Assembly: GCF_000829905.1 (NCBI RefSeq)
Contig: NZ_CDPP01000004.1
Location: 148,001-212,000, forward strand
Direction of reading: 5' to 3'
DNA: 64,000 bases
Source of the DNA: Beduini massiliensis
GTDB taxonomy: Bacteria > Bacillota_I > Bacilli_A > Erysipelotrichales > Coprobacillaceae
Both the position numbers and the translations under genes were made by a program. The notes beneath the pieces were generated by a model. The model saw nothing but the letters and a program-made list of their open reading frames with translations, did no database searches and had not been told where the DNA came from. Positions 28,397 through 37,400 of the stretch are shown here, one piece after another. How positions within the stretch are numbered: the stretch's first letter is position 1; each line of letters opens with the position of its first letter.

Positions 28397-28619
28397 TTTT
28401 TAAATAAAAAAACGTCCTGTCTAAGGACGAAATCATCGTGGTACCACCTTAATTCGCATATTGCTATGCCTCAACACCTTAACGCGGCGACACGTATTTA
28501 ACTACTCTTCCTTCATCAAATAAGCTCCCAGGCTACCTTCGTCCACTTTGAATGTCTTTTCCCACCTGCCAAAGACTCTCTTTCTTTCAAATATGGAGTA
28601 CTCCTCCTGTTCTTCACTT
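28397..28619 (-). promoter_or_regulatory. T-box leader controlling valS
   Basis: On the minus strand the T-box core AAGGTGGTACCACG is followed by terminator arms CGTCCT/AGGACG with loop TAGAC and seven T. Upstream are the stem I elements: GAGTACTCC near the 5' end, GGCAGGTGGG for the distal loop, and GAAGGTAGCC on the 3' side, where GTA is a plausible valine specifier. The specifier choice is by eye. It controls the unknown membrane gene and valS. Confidence 0.92.
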
Positions 28620-28625
28620 TATAAA

Positions 28626-28654
28626 ATCATAGCAAAAAGAAAAGATGAAGTCAA
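28626..28654 (-). promoter_or_regulatory. valS operon promoter embedded in the preceding terminator
   Basis: TTGACT (28649-28654), exactly 17 bases, then TATGAT (28626-28631) preceded by TGC. The -35 lies inside the terminator stem of the upstream lipoprotein gene. Confidence 0.75.
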
Positions 28655-28665
28655 TCAACTTCATC
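28632..28665 (-). terminator. Terminator after the lipoprotein gene
   Basis: Stem GATGAAGT/ACTTCATC with 6-base loop followed on the minus strand by TTTTCTTTTT. Shares bases with the valS promoter. Confidence 0.85.
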
Positions 28666-28687
28666 ATTTATTATTCAGTTTCTTCTC

Positions 28688-29764
28688 CTATTGCTCAATG
28701 GCTTCTCGGTGAATCAGATAAAAAGCTAAGATATTGTCCGTCCCTTTTGTATAAGAGTGAATAGCGAGAATCCCTTGATCATTAATCCAGTAGTAATTCA
28801 ACCCGGAACCCCCTGTGATCTCTCCGATTTTTTCGTCTTCGATACTGCCATCAACAAAATAACTGGCATGCACTTCTTTTGAATCATCGACATACAAAAC
28901 TGTATTATTATCAATATAGCTTGACTTAGAAAGATTCGGTAATGTTGTATCAGCCAAACTTTTCCACTCTTTTGTCGCTAAATCAAAATATTGCGCCTCA
29001 TCAAAGATTAAATAATCTGATAAAAGACAGGTGAACTTTCTATCCGATTCAGAATTAATTACTAACTCCTTACCATCTTTTAAATAGATGTATGTTCCGT
29101 CTTTCATCATTAAGGCAGCATTTTTTGAGAGTTTGATGAGAGTTATTACTTTCCCGGAATCATTTTTCTCTTCCCACAATGGCTCAACTTCTAATTTTGG
29201 CGTAATTCGTTGATATTTGGTATAACGTTGGTTATCCAACTCTTGGTGAAAACAATAATAAAGTCCATCTTCTGCGATTTCAAATGCAGACTGTCCCATA
29301 ATCGAGGGGATTCCTGTTTCTTCAAACAGTATCGTCTTTTCTTGGTTTTGATTTTCTGCAATAATTTTGGTTAAATGTTCGCCTTTATATTGCACAATAT
29401 AGATATACTGATCTTGATAATAGATAGCATCCCGAATTTTGATATTATCCCCAGGCAGCGTTAAGTTCTTTAACTCTTGAGTATTTAAGTCATACTCATA
29501 TAAAGCCTTCGTTCTTCCTACCTGATCCAACACCGTGTCATCTCTTTGCTCTAACAACAGCTTTCCATTATAAGCTTTGTAAAACCAAATAAAATGATTT
29601 CCATTTAAAAGCTCTGTCAATTCCTCGCTGATTGGCATCGATTCAAAGGTATAACGATAACGTTCAGTGTTCTTTACATAAGGCTCCTCCGGTTCTTTTT
29701 CTTTTGGCTTTGACTGGCAGCCAAGCAGACAAACCAATAAACATAAGGCAATTAATTTTTTCAT
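28688..29764 (-). CDS. Putative lipoprotein, beta-propeller-like
   Basis: A 358-residue protein with a lipoprotein signal (MKKLIALCLLVCLLGCQSK, lipobox LLGC). The body is a run of short beta strands with repeated Y-x-x-D and G-x-x-Y patterns (GLYYCFHQEL, TYIYLKDGKEL), as in DUF5050-type propellers. No catalytic motif is seen. It is expressed separately from valS, behind the spoVID-ysxE pair, and conservation of function is unknown. Confidence 0.65.
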   Translation of the reverse strand: MKKLIALCLLVCLLGCQSKPKEKEPEEPYVKNTERYRYTFESMPISEELTELLNGNHFIWFYKAYNGKLLLEQRDDTVLDQVGRTKALYEYDLNTQELKNLTLPGDNIKIRDAIYYQDQYIYIVQYKGEHLTKIIAENQNQEKTILFEETGIPSIMGQSAFEIAEDGLYYCFHQELDNQRYTKYQRITPKLEVEPLWEEKNDSGKVITLIKLSKNAALMMKDGTYIYLKDGKELVINSESDRKFTCLLSDYLIFDEAQYFDLATKEWKSLADTTLPNLSKSSYIDNNTVLYVDDSKEVHASYFVDGSIEDEKIGEITGGSGLNYYWINDQGILAIHSYTKGTDNILAFYLIHREAIEQ

Positions 29765-29863
29765 ATCTCTCCCTCCCTGTTTTTACCGTATCAAACCCTT
29801 TGCAAAATGTCAACGCTTTCATAAAATAAAAAAGGCATAGGAATCTCTCAATTTCCTACCCCT

Positions 29864-30784
29864 TTAGCATTCAAAGTTAACCAGTTGACTTGATAAACGA
29901 CAAACCGAATCCATGTAATAGACAAGACGTGACAGCTGAATCACGTTATCAATATTCTTTCCTTTTAATTCCACGATCGGTGTAATGGACAATAATGCCG
30001 CCAGCAGCACCCGTTCATCATTATAAAGCACTACCTTATTCAGATAAAATTGAAACAGGCTGTCTAAATCGAATAATGTATCGGTGGTTTGCTGATACAT
30101 ATTAAAAATATCATAGATAGGCATATCGATCTTCATATGATCGATTGAGATCAGTTTTTGATAGTTCAGATAGATATGCTGGTATTTAAAATTCATATAG
30201 ACAAGCGAAACACGGACATACTCTTTGCTGCAGACCATCGATTGAAACTGTTCTAAATACTTATAGGCACAATTTAAACTGTTTTCAATGCGATAGTAAT
30301 TCATCAAAAGCATCCATTGCCATGGTGAACGATCGAACGACTGTTCACAATATACTAACAACTGATAGTAATAGTTCGCTCTTTCCTGAATGATGCCGTA
30401 AATATCTTTACATAGCTTTTCATAATATTGTTTGCTGACTTTCACATTATAAAAAGTATGATTATGCAGCCATGCCAATGTTTCAAAATAAAATTTTAAT
30501 TTTAATTCCCGCATTGGCACCAGATCGGATTCATACCAAGGCATCAGATAAAAGTATTGATTCTGATAGCGTGTCAAAGGGCTTTGCTGGAGATTTAAAA
30601 TCACCGGTACAAAGCAATTGATACGCAGCGTTTTAATATAATAATAATTATGTGCAAATGAATACGATTCAGTAAACTTCAAAGCTAAGAAGCCGTCTGC
30701 TACTTTTAATTTATATACATTTTCATTAACTTTGATCATTCCAATAATATCTAAATTATATTCATTTTTTATCAGATCGATCAT
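29864..30784 (-). CDS. ysxE: YsxE/CotS-like spore coat pseudokinase
   Basis: A 306-residue protein with the CotS/aminoglycoside-phosphotransferase-like layout. The N-lobe keeps a lysine in DGFLALKFTES, but the catalytic HGD segment is replaced around YMNFKYQHIYLNYQKL, and the metal-binding DFD equivalent reads IDHMKIDMPIYDI. It is therefore probably inactive as a kinase. It overlaps spoVID by 4 bases; in B. subtilis ysxE also follows spoVID and precedes valS, which supports the name despite weak sequence resemblance. Confidence 0.7.
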   Translation of the reverse strand: MIDLIKNEYNLDIIGMIKVNENVYKLKVADGFLALKFTESYSFAHNYYYIKTLRINCFVPVILNLQQSPLTRYQNQYFYLMPWYESDLVPMRELKLKFYFETLAWLHNHTFYNVKVSKQYYEKLCKDIYGIIQERANYYYQLLVYCEQSFDRSPWQWMLLMNYYRIENSLNCAYKYLEQFQSMVCSKEYVRVSLVYMNFKYQHIYLNYQKLISIDHMKIDMPIYDIFNMYQQTTDTLFDLDSLFQFYLNKVVLYNDERVLLAALLSITPIVELKGKNIDNVIQLSRLVYYMDSVCRLSSQLVNFEC

Positions 30785-31593
30785 GATTCATAGTATGGAA
30801 CAATGATCAAAGTACCTTTAGAGATCATAGCATCATGATTGTAGTCTCTGATCATTGCGGCAGGTACATTATATTTAGTAGCAATAGTATCATAATCATC
30901 ATTATCTAATGCCACGTAAATATAATAAGGAACAAGATCACTTTGATCTGAGATTTCAATTAAATCATCGATAGATGGATCACGTTTTGTTACCGGTGCT
31001 TCCACAACAACTTCTTTCACCACTTCTTTTGTGACTGGCTGGATGACCTCGGCTTCTGTAGGTGTCGGTATAGGCTGAACGACTGCTTTTTCAACTGCTT
31101 CGGTCACTTCCGGCATGATATCAATACGTTTTTCATGCACATGTGCAGGTTCTTCTGTTTTTACTTCCGGTGGTTCTAAAGAAATAACATCTTTAATCTC
31201 ATCGATCAGTTCCTGATCCAATTCTTCATCTTCTCTTAAGCTTTGATCATTATAAAAACGGTCTTCGCTGGCTTCTACACCATAAACATTCGCCTGAACG
31301 GTCACTAATAAATTTCCGGCTTGAATCTTATAATCAAAATCTTCTACTTTGATACTGAAATCTCGTTGATCGGTAATCTTTTCAAAAGGTGCTAAGATAT
31401 CGATCTCTAAAAATTCATTAAAGCGTTCTTTTGAAGCCATCTTCAAATACTCTCCGATGATATCAATTCTGCCTTGTGCGCGCATTCCGGATTCTTCAAT
31501 TTTGTAGTTGATGGATTCATCTACGGAAATACTCAATAATTCATTCATTTGATGATCTAAGTCCACTAATTTTTCGAGATATATTTTTTGCAT
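30781..31593 (-). CDS. spoVID: SpoVID-like spore coat morphogenetic protein with LysM
   Basis: A 270-residue protein. Residues 1-125 form the beta-rich SpoVID N-terminal region, residues 126-215 an acidic/Pro-rich linker (TEEPAHVHEKR; PIPTPTEAEVIQPV), and the last 45 residues a LysM domain (YIYVALDNDDYDTIATKYNV...GTLIIVPYYE). This architecture matches SpoVID, which attaches coat proteins to the forespore in Bacillus. It is much shorter than the Bacillus protein. Coupled to the YsxE-like gene. Confidence 0.78.
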   Translation of the reverse strand: MQKIYLEKLVDLDHQMNELLSISVDESINYKIEESGMRAQGRIDIIGEYLKMASKERFNEFLEIDILAPFEKITDQRDFSIKVEDFDYKIQAGNLLVTVQANVYGVEASEDRFYNDQSLREDEELDQELIDEIKDVISLEPPEVKTEEPAHVHEKRIDIMPEVTEAVEKAVVQPIPTPTEAEVIQPVTKEVVKEVVVEAPVTKRDPSIDDLIEISDQSDLVPYYIYVALDNDDYDTIATKYNVPAAMIRDYNHDAMISKGTLIIVPYYES

Positions 31594-31619
31594 ATTTTTC
31601 CCCTCCTAAAAAAAGAATA

Positions 31620-31655
31620 TGCAAAAAGGACAGATTTATGCTTAAATCAGTCCTA
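31620..31655 (-). terminator. Terminator after the HAD phosphatase gene
   Basis: Arms of 12 bases (AGGACAGATTTA/TAAATCAGTCCT, one mismatch) with a 4-base loop, then TTTTTGC on the minus strand. Overlaps the stop codon. Confidence 0.78.
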
Positions 31656-32406
31656 AATGTTTACAGGCTTTTTCGATTCCGTCAGCGTGAATATCCTCCG
31701 TAATATAAGATGCGATTTTCTTTAACGGCTCTGCCGCATTTCCCATCGCTACACTGTAGGGAGCTTGTTCAAACATCTTTATATCATTCATGCCATCTCC
31801 AAAGACAATGATCTCCTGATGATTACCCTGTAAGTAATCGACCATTTTTTCAATCCCGCGATATTTATCGATTGCTTCAACTAAGATGCAAGTCGGAGAA
31901 ATGCGATAGTGAGGCACTTTTTTCAACGAAGGGATAAGTGATTCTTCTTTGAGTGTAAGATGCAGACACATTTTATGGATAGTTTTTGCTTGCAGGACAT
32001 CAAAATCTGTTTTCGTCACAAAGTCAAAAGCATTCTCTAAAGAGCGGTTTAACGCAATAAATTTGCCATCGGTGCTGTAACGATTGTTGGTTGTATCAAT
32101 GGAGGTCGCAATAGGAATCTGATGGATGAGGCACTCTTTTGCCACTGCCAAACAATCTTCAAGATTTAATGGTAATAATTCGATAATGGTATTATTTATC
32201 ACTAATCCATCCCCACCATCACACACATAATTTTCAATATTTAAAGCTTCTGCCTGTAAATAGGTCAACACATAGGGACGACTTGTCGCTATGGCAATAA
32301 AATGTCCATTTTCTTTTAATCTTTCAAGGGTTCTTTTTGTACTTTCAGGTAAATGTTTATGTTCATCGACTAATGTACCGTCAATATCAAAAAATAAATA
32401 TTTCAT
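31642..32406 (-). CDS. HAD superfamily Cof-type phosphatase
   Basis: A 254-residue HAD IIB hydrolase. Motif I is FFDIDGTLVDE with nucleophile Asp7, motif II IAIATSRP, and motif IV VFGDGMNDIKMFE. The C2-type cap lies between. These enzymes dephosphorylate sugar phosphates or pyridoxal phosphate; the substrate cannot be read from sequence. Stand-alone gene between the spoVID pair and the VTC cluster. Confidence 0.92.
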   Translation of the reverse strand: MKYLFFDIDGTLVDEHKHLPESTKRTLERLKENGHFIAIATSRPYVLTYLQAEALNIENYVCDGGDGLVINNTIIELLPLNLEDCLAVAKECLIHQIPIATSIDTTNNRYSTDGKFIALNRSLENAFDFVTKTDFDVLQAKTIHKMCLHLTLKEESLIPSLKKVPHYRISPTCILVEAIDKYRGIEKMVDYLQGNHQEIIVFGDGMNDIKMFEQAPYSVAMGNAAEPLKKIASYITEDIHADGIEKACKHLGLI

Positions 32407-32496
32407 AAGCTGCTCCTTTAATTTTAATTAGTCAAAGTGTAACATAGAACCTATTTGATTTAAAATGGTTTTACCGAAAATGAAAAGGAAAGATGT

Positions 32497-34128
32497 TTAC
32501 CATCCTCCTCTATTTTGTCCCATTCCTCTAGGCTCATCTGTATTCCCTGATGTTGTCACTATAGAAGTTAAAGCAATCGTAGTATTATTCCCATCAAGTT
32601 CGATTGTATATGTCTCTCCTTGCTTTAACTGACCGTCACTGAAAACAATCGACTGAAATGCTTTTAAAGCGGTATAGCTGCAAACAATCTGTCCGTGACT
32701 ATCTTTGATTACAACCTCCGTATTCGCTTTATAGCGTGTACTAAGAGCAATTAAAAAACTTACTTGCGTAGAATTGGAAGAGGCCCCTTGTAACATAGAA
32801 GTTTGTCCTAAAGCTAGAAGCGTTCCACCACTGATGACACATTCTTGATCATAGTCTAAGGCATTATTCGCTTGATCTTCAGGTCCATTGACATAGATAG
32901 TTCCACCATTAATATAAATTGATCCATTCGCATCAATACCATCTCCATCCGCATTGATTAGAATTGTTCCGCCATTGATTGTAATTTTTGAGTTGCTGCT
33001 CCTGTTAAAAATATCTCCACCATAGCGCCCATTACTATTGGATTGATCATTTCCACCGGCGGCATTGAGCCCATCATCACTACTGTTAATTGCAATATCA
33101 CCACCATTGATGATAATTTCATTTGCTTCTAAGCCTTCATAGCTTGAAAAGATTGAAATCGTTCCGCCTTGAATCGTTAAGCTGCCATCACTATGAACAG
33201 CGTCATCTTTACTGTTTAACTCAAAATTGCCGGCTTTCAGTTCCATATCTCCGTTAGAATGAAGGCAATCATCCACACTATCGATATTAAAACCACCATT
33301 TTCAATCTCTAACAATGTGACAGCCTTAATTCCTTTTGTACTGCTGTTGAGATCGGTTGAGGTCGTATTGATGAGAAATTGACCATCTTGAATCAACAGT
33401 TGATTCACAGATTGAAAACCATCTCCTTGAGTTTGGATATGATAGGTACCATTTTGTATCAACATATTACCTAAAGTTGTATCGGTTTCATTGGTTGTTT
33501 TAAAGGCATCTCCTTGTGTTATCATTTCAAAAGTCCCACTTTGAATAGTCAGACTGTCCTTACCAATAATTCCATCATCGACAGAATTGATGACATATTT
33601 CCCACTTTCAATAAGCAAGATATCTTTGGACAAAATAGCATCGTTGTAATTGGCATTCACAATCAGCTTCCCTGTTCCATTAAGTATCAGATCAGCTTTA
33701 GAAAAAAGAGTTGCAGAGGATTCATCCCCTGAAGTATAAATACTATTGTCTGTAAGGGTATTGACTGTCGATTCATTAAGTGTCACTGTCACTTTTTGAG
33801 CATTTATAATATACACGGGAGAAGCATCCATACACGTCAATTCTAAACCATCCAATACGAGCTGAACTTCCTGATTTTTAGCGTCAACAACGATTTGTCC
33901 ATGATCGCTTTTACCAGAGATAAAATAACTGCCACCTTCTGTAATCATTACTTTCTGATTATTAACCGTAATACCATTTCCACTATATCCAATCACATCA
34001 TTAAAAATAATCATATTGCCTTTTGACAAAGATTCATCAACCAATGTTGCTGGATCCTTTTTTTGACAGCCACTTAAAAAAATTATCAGCGCAAAAACAA
34101 AGAGTGAAGTTCTAAATATATATTTCAT
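32497..34128 (-). CDS. Cthe_2159-type carbohydrate-binding beta-helix lipoprotein
   Basis: A 543-residue secreted lipoprotein (signal ending IIFLSGCQKK). The body is a right-handed beta-helix built from about 20-residue repeats of the form NGGTIxINADGDGI (for example ITINGGTILINADGDGI), typical of the Cthe_2159 polygalacturonate/cellulose-binding family. The tail is Gly-rich (GMGQNRGGW). It ends a three-gene operon with a VTC-domain polymerase and DUF4956 membrane protein, a combination found in many Firmicutes. Role probably at the cell surface. Confidence 0.85.
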   Translation of the reverse strand: MKYIFRTSLFVFALIIFLSGCQKKDPATLVDESLSKGNMIIFNDVIGYSGNGITVNNQKVMITEGGSYFISGKSDHGQIVVDAKNQEVQLVLDGLELTCMDASPVYIINAQKVTVTLNESTVNTLTDNSIYTSGDESSATLFSKADLILNGTGKLIVNANYNDAILSKDILLIESGKYVINSVDDGIIGKDSLTIQSGTFEMITQGDAFKTTNETDTTLGNMLIQNGTYHIQTQGDGFQSVNQLLIQDGQFLINTTSTDLNSSTKGIKAVTLLEIENGGFNIDSVDDCLHSNGDMELKAGNFELNSKDDAVHSDGSLTIQGGTISIFSSYEGLEANEIIINGGDIAINSSDDGLNAAGGNDQSNSNGRYGGDIFNRSSNSKITINGGTILINADGDGIDANGSIYINGGTIYVNGPEDQANNALDYDQECVISGGTLLALGQTSMLQGASSNSTQVSFLIALSTRYKANTEVVIKDSHGQIVCSYTALKAFQSIVFSDGQLKQGETYTIELDGNNTTIALTSIVTTSGNTDEPRGMGQNRGGW

Positions 34129-34136
34129 TTTTCTAC

Positions 34137-34808
34137 CTATAACTCTTCCTGAACGTTTTGGATACGACCGCTTACAATAGTAAGATTACCGTTTCTGCAA
34201 CGCAATTCATCTAAAAACTCTTTTTCTTTTTGAACTTCTTTTAATATGATCACATAACGCAATTCATACATGCTTCCTAAATGGGTTGTCTTTACTCGTT
34301 CTAATTCTGCTTTTATCGTATAACGTTCAAATAAGTCGTTGAATATCTCTGTATAATCTAAATTTTCCGGAATCGTGATATGCAAATCACGCTTCGCCGG
34401 ATCAATTCGAATAAAAGATGATTTACCTAAAATAAGAATAATGAGAGATACAACCACTGCTATTACAATAGCAAAACCGATATATCCCATTCCGGTTGCC
34501 AAACCGATTGCCATTGCAAAAAAGATAAAACAAATATCTTTGGAGCTTCCCGGTAGAGAACGGAAACGAACAAGTCCAAAAGTTCCTAATACAGCTACAC
34601 TGGTTCCTAAATTGCCATTGACCATCATGATTACCATTTGTACAAGTGTAGGTAATACGACTAAAGTCATCACAAATTGTCGTGAATACATCTCATCAAA
34701 TTTATATACATAAGCAATCAACACCCCAATAATAAGAGAGGTGATCGTACAGATTGCCATTATTCCCAGGGTCAGTGACACTGATCCGTTTAAAATACTA
34801 TCAAACAC
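34137..34808 (-). CDS. DUF4956 membrane protein
   Basis: A 223-residue protein with four membrane segments in the first 135 residues (for example LTLGIMAICTITSLIIGVLIAYVY) and a cytosolic domain (LHITIPENLDYTEIFNDLFER). The loop TFGLVRFRSLPGSSKDICF is the conserved signature of DUF4956. It overlaps the VTC gene by 8 bases and precedes the surface protein by 8, so the three products likely form one system. Function unknown. Confidence 0.88.
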   Translation of the reverse strand: MFDSILNGSVSLTLGIMAICTITSLIIGVLIAYVYKFDEMYSRQFVMTLVVLPTLVQMVIMMVNGNLGTSVAVLGTFGLVRFRSLPGSSKDICFIFFAMAIGLATGMGYIGFAIVIAVVVSLIILILGKSSFIRIDPAKRDLHITIPENLDYTEIFNDLFERYTIKAELERVKTTHLGSMYELRYVIILKEVQKEKEFLDELRCRNGNLTIVSGRIQNVQEEL

Positions 34809-35502
34809 ACACGTATGCCTCCTTTAAAAATAAACTTTTATAAACATTATTGTATTTTGAAAATGATGCCGGATAAATACCCAATTTATTTAATGCTTGA
34901 ATCAGCCAAGTCGGATAAGCATCAACTGTTTTAATTTCCAACAGATATCTTTGTTCATTAAACAATAATTGCCCATCATCTCCATATTCTAAAAACAAGT
35001 CTTTCTGTCGACTGCGAATATTCTCATCAAATGTCATTCGCAATTCCGGTTCATCAATTCCATAGTATGCACATCTTTCATAAGCAAGATAAATTTTAGG
35101 ATATGGATGATAAAATTGAATAAAATACTGAATTTCTTTTTCAATCTGATCTTTTATTGGGCATTTTCCTTGTATGAACATCTCTACTTCATCAAGTGTC
35201 AAACTAATACGACGTTTATAAACAATACCTTTATATTTCTTTTTCATCTCTAAAAATACGAGACTATTAATTTGTGGTACACCATAGCTTCGCAGTCTCA
35301 ATTTCTCCTTATATATTGGTTTTTGAAAATTACTGCGTGCCAATTCATCATGGTCATTATCAAAATACAAATTGCAGATCGTATGTTTTCCATATTGATC
35401 CAGTTGGATATGATCTTTAATTTCGTTCATTAATAAATGATACATTTCTTCATCTAATACATATTTTTTTTCTACACGAGCAAATACCATCGTATGATCC
35501 AT
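34801..35502 (-). CDS. VTC-domain polyphosphate polymerase-like protein
   Basis: A 233-residue tunnel-fold (CYTH/TTM-like) protein. Basic residues line the expected strands: RVEKKYVL near the start, KEKLRLRSYG, FLEMKKKYKGIVYKRR, and acidic metal ligands in LAYERCAYYG and LEIKTVDAYP. Eukaryotic Vtc4 makes polyphosphate from ATP; bacterial stand-alone VTC domains linked to DUF4956 are not characterised in detail. First gene of its operon, with AAAGGAGGAAATCA before the ATG. Confidence 0.88.
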   Translation of the reverse strand: MDHTMVFARVEKKYVLDEEMYHLLMNEIKDHIQLDQYGKHTICNLYFDNDHDELARSNFQKPIYKEKLRLRSYGVPQINSLVFLEMKKKYKGIVYKRRISLTLDEVEMFIQGKCPIKDQIEKEIQYFIQFYHPYPKIYLAYERCAYYGIDEPELRMTFDENIRSRQKDLFLEYGDDGQLLFNEQRYLLEIKTVDAYPTWLIQALNKLGIYPASFSKYNNVYKSLFLKEAYVCV

Positions 35503-35604
35503 TGATTTCCTCCTTTACATAGATGTATTGTATAAAAAAGAAAACTTTAAAATATGGGAAGGATATGTAAAATTTATATTTTGGTTTCGGTTATTTAGAA
35601 AAAA

Positions 35605-35643
35605 AGAAATATAAAAGCACACATATTTTTTGATGTGTGCTTT
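35605..35643 (-). terminator. Terminator after the EAL gene
   Basis: Eleven-base arms AAAGCACACAT/ATGTGTGCTTT with an 8-base loop; TTTTATATTT follows on the minus strand. Confidence 0.85.
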
Positions 35644-35651
35644 ATCTATTA

Positions 35652-37400
35652 TTAGGAGATAACAGGGTTCAGCCAGTGTTTTTTAAATTCTTCTGCGGCA
35701 ACGGGACGGCTGATTAAATATCCCTGTCCAACATCACAATTTAATTCTCTTAAAAACTTTAATTGTTTCCTTGTTTCAATGCCTTCAGTAACGACAATCA
35801 TCCCCATATCATGTGCCATTTCAATGACTTTTTCTAAAATGACATATGATCGATGGTTCACTTCACTGCCGTCTAACAGGCTCTTATCGATTTTCAGAAT
35901 ATCTGCCGATACGACACTTAGCAAACTTAGTGAAGCATATCCGGTGCCAAAATCATCGATGGCAAGCTGAAAGCCCATTTGATGAAGCTGACTGGCTAAT
36001 GTCAGCATTCTCTCATTTTCCTCCACAAAGGCAGATTCCGTCAATTCAAACGTAATAAAGCAATGGGGAATCGCATACTTATCGACAATATGACAGAAAC
36101 GTTCCAAATAATTTGCTTCTCCAATATGCATTCGCGACTGATTGATACTGATCGGCTGAATTTCCATGCCGACATCCATCCAACGGCGCAATGTCTGACA
36201 TAGTTTTTCCAGCATATGGAAATCAAATTCACAAATAAACCCATGTTGTTCAAATAACGGAATGAATTCATTTGGCATAATCATTTCACCGTTTTCCATA
36301 ATCCATCTTGTCAGCGCTTCACCGGCAACCGTCTTTCCGCTTTCAATATCAAACTGTGGCTGAATAAACAGCTTAAATTCATCTTTTTCAAAAGCAATCA
36401 TTGCCTGTTCTAAGATGAAATTATTGTGATACTGCTGTTCCATCATTTCTTCTTGATAATAAAGAATATTTTTTTCACGCTGTGTTTCATCAATCTGATT
36501 GAGTGCAATTAACGCTTTATCCAGCATCGCTGGAATGCTTTCCATTGAATTCTTAGGAATCAGATAAACCCCAATCAACAATTGGACTTCTGAAAACAAT
36601 TTTCTTTTCATTCTTTTATCAATCAAATCATCATTGAGCTGATATAAACGTTGATTTAAGGACTCGCGGTCTTTAAATTGATAAAGGATCGCAAAGGTAT
36701 CTTTTTCAATTCTTCCGCAAGTCTCTTCCGGATTACATGTTTGTTTCATATTCTTCGCAATATTTTCAAGCAGACGATCTCCATTACTGTAGCCATAGCG
36801 CTGATTGATATAGCGGAAGTTCTGCACCTTAAACTTGATTAAGGCATAATTTTGCGCAGGATGTTCATGTCTTAATTTGGCAACGGTATTACAAAAACCA
36901 TTTCTGTTTTGGATATGCGTCACACTATCGGTAGTAGCCGCTAATTTTACCCGTTCATCCATGACTTGATAAGCTGCTTTCGCATTCTCAACATTAAAAT
37001 AATATTCACTCTGAATTTGCTCCGGAATCGAATGATGCACATGAAAAATTTTCCATTCTTCCTCTTCTTTGCCCCAAACAACAGAAAGACGTACTGATAC
37101 AGGGGGTAAGTCAGACGCATGAATATTGAAAGTCGCCCAAACAATCCCCGTTTGATCATTGATCTTAACAACGTGATACTGTTCATCAGACAATTTATAT
37201 TCCCCTTTGTATACGTCACATTCTTTATTGAAGAAATGTAAGATATCATTTTTATGATGATATATTTCATTTTCTAATGTCCCAATCCATGAAATCCGTT
37301 TAGAAATAAAAGAGGTAAGCAATGCATACTCATGAGTAACAAAATATAACCCCACAACCTTTCTGGTCAATGCAATCCATTGTTCTTCTACATCTGCCAT
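35652..37400 (-). CDS. NTF2-like, degenerate GGDEF and EAL domain protein
   Basis: A 582-residue soluble protein. Residues about 1-130 look like an NTF2/SnoaL-type sensor (KINDQTGIVWATFNIHA...WKIFHVHHSIP). Residues 155-315 are a GGDEF domain whose signature is replaced by IEKDTF (231-236), so no cyclase activity is expected. Residues 325-578 are an EAL domain that keeps GEALTRW (360-366) and IDDFGTGYASLSLL, consistent with active c-di-GMP phosphodiesterase. GGDEF may act as a GTP sensor. Single gene with its own terminator. Confidence 0.9.
   Translation of the reverse strand: MADVEEQWIALTRKVVGLYFVTHEYALLTSFISKRISWIGTLENEIYHHKNDILHFFNKECDVYKGEYKLSDEQYHVVKINDQTGIVWATFNIHASDLPPVSVRLSVVWGKEEEEWKIFHVHHSIPEQIQSEYYFNVENAKAAYQVMDERVKLAATTDSVTHIQNRNGFCNTVAKLRHEHPAQNYALIKFKVQNFRYINQRYGYSNGDRLLENIAKNMKQTCNPEETCGRIEKDTFAILYQFKDRESLNQRLYQLNDDLIDKRMKRKLFSEVQLLIGVYLIPKNSMESIPAMLDKALIALNQIDETQREKNILYYQEEMMEQQYHNNFILEQAMIAFEKDEFKLFIQPQFDIESGKTVAGEALTRWIMENGEMIMPNEFIPLFEQHGFICEFDFHMLEKLCQTLRRWMDVGMEIQPISINQSRMHIGEANYLERFCHIVDKYAIPHCFITFELTESAFVEENERMLTLASQLHQMGFQLAIDDFGTGYASLSLLSVVSADILKIDKSLLDGSEVNHRSYVILEKVIEMAHDMGMIVVTEGIETRKQLKFLRELNCDVGQGYLISRPVAAEEFKKHWLNPVIS

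Noticed and set aside
32880-33600. Repeated ATTCCACCATTAAT-like DNA segments
   Set aside because: They encode the NGGT beta-helix repeats of the Cthe_2159-type protein rather than a mobile repeat.
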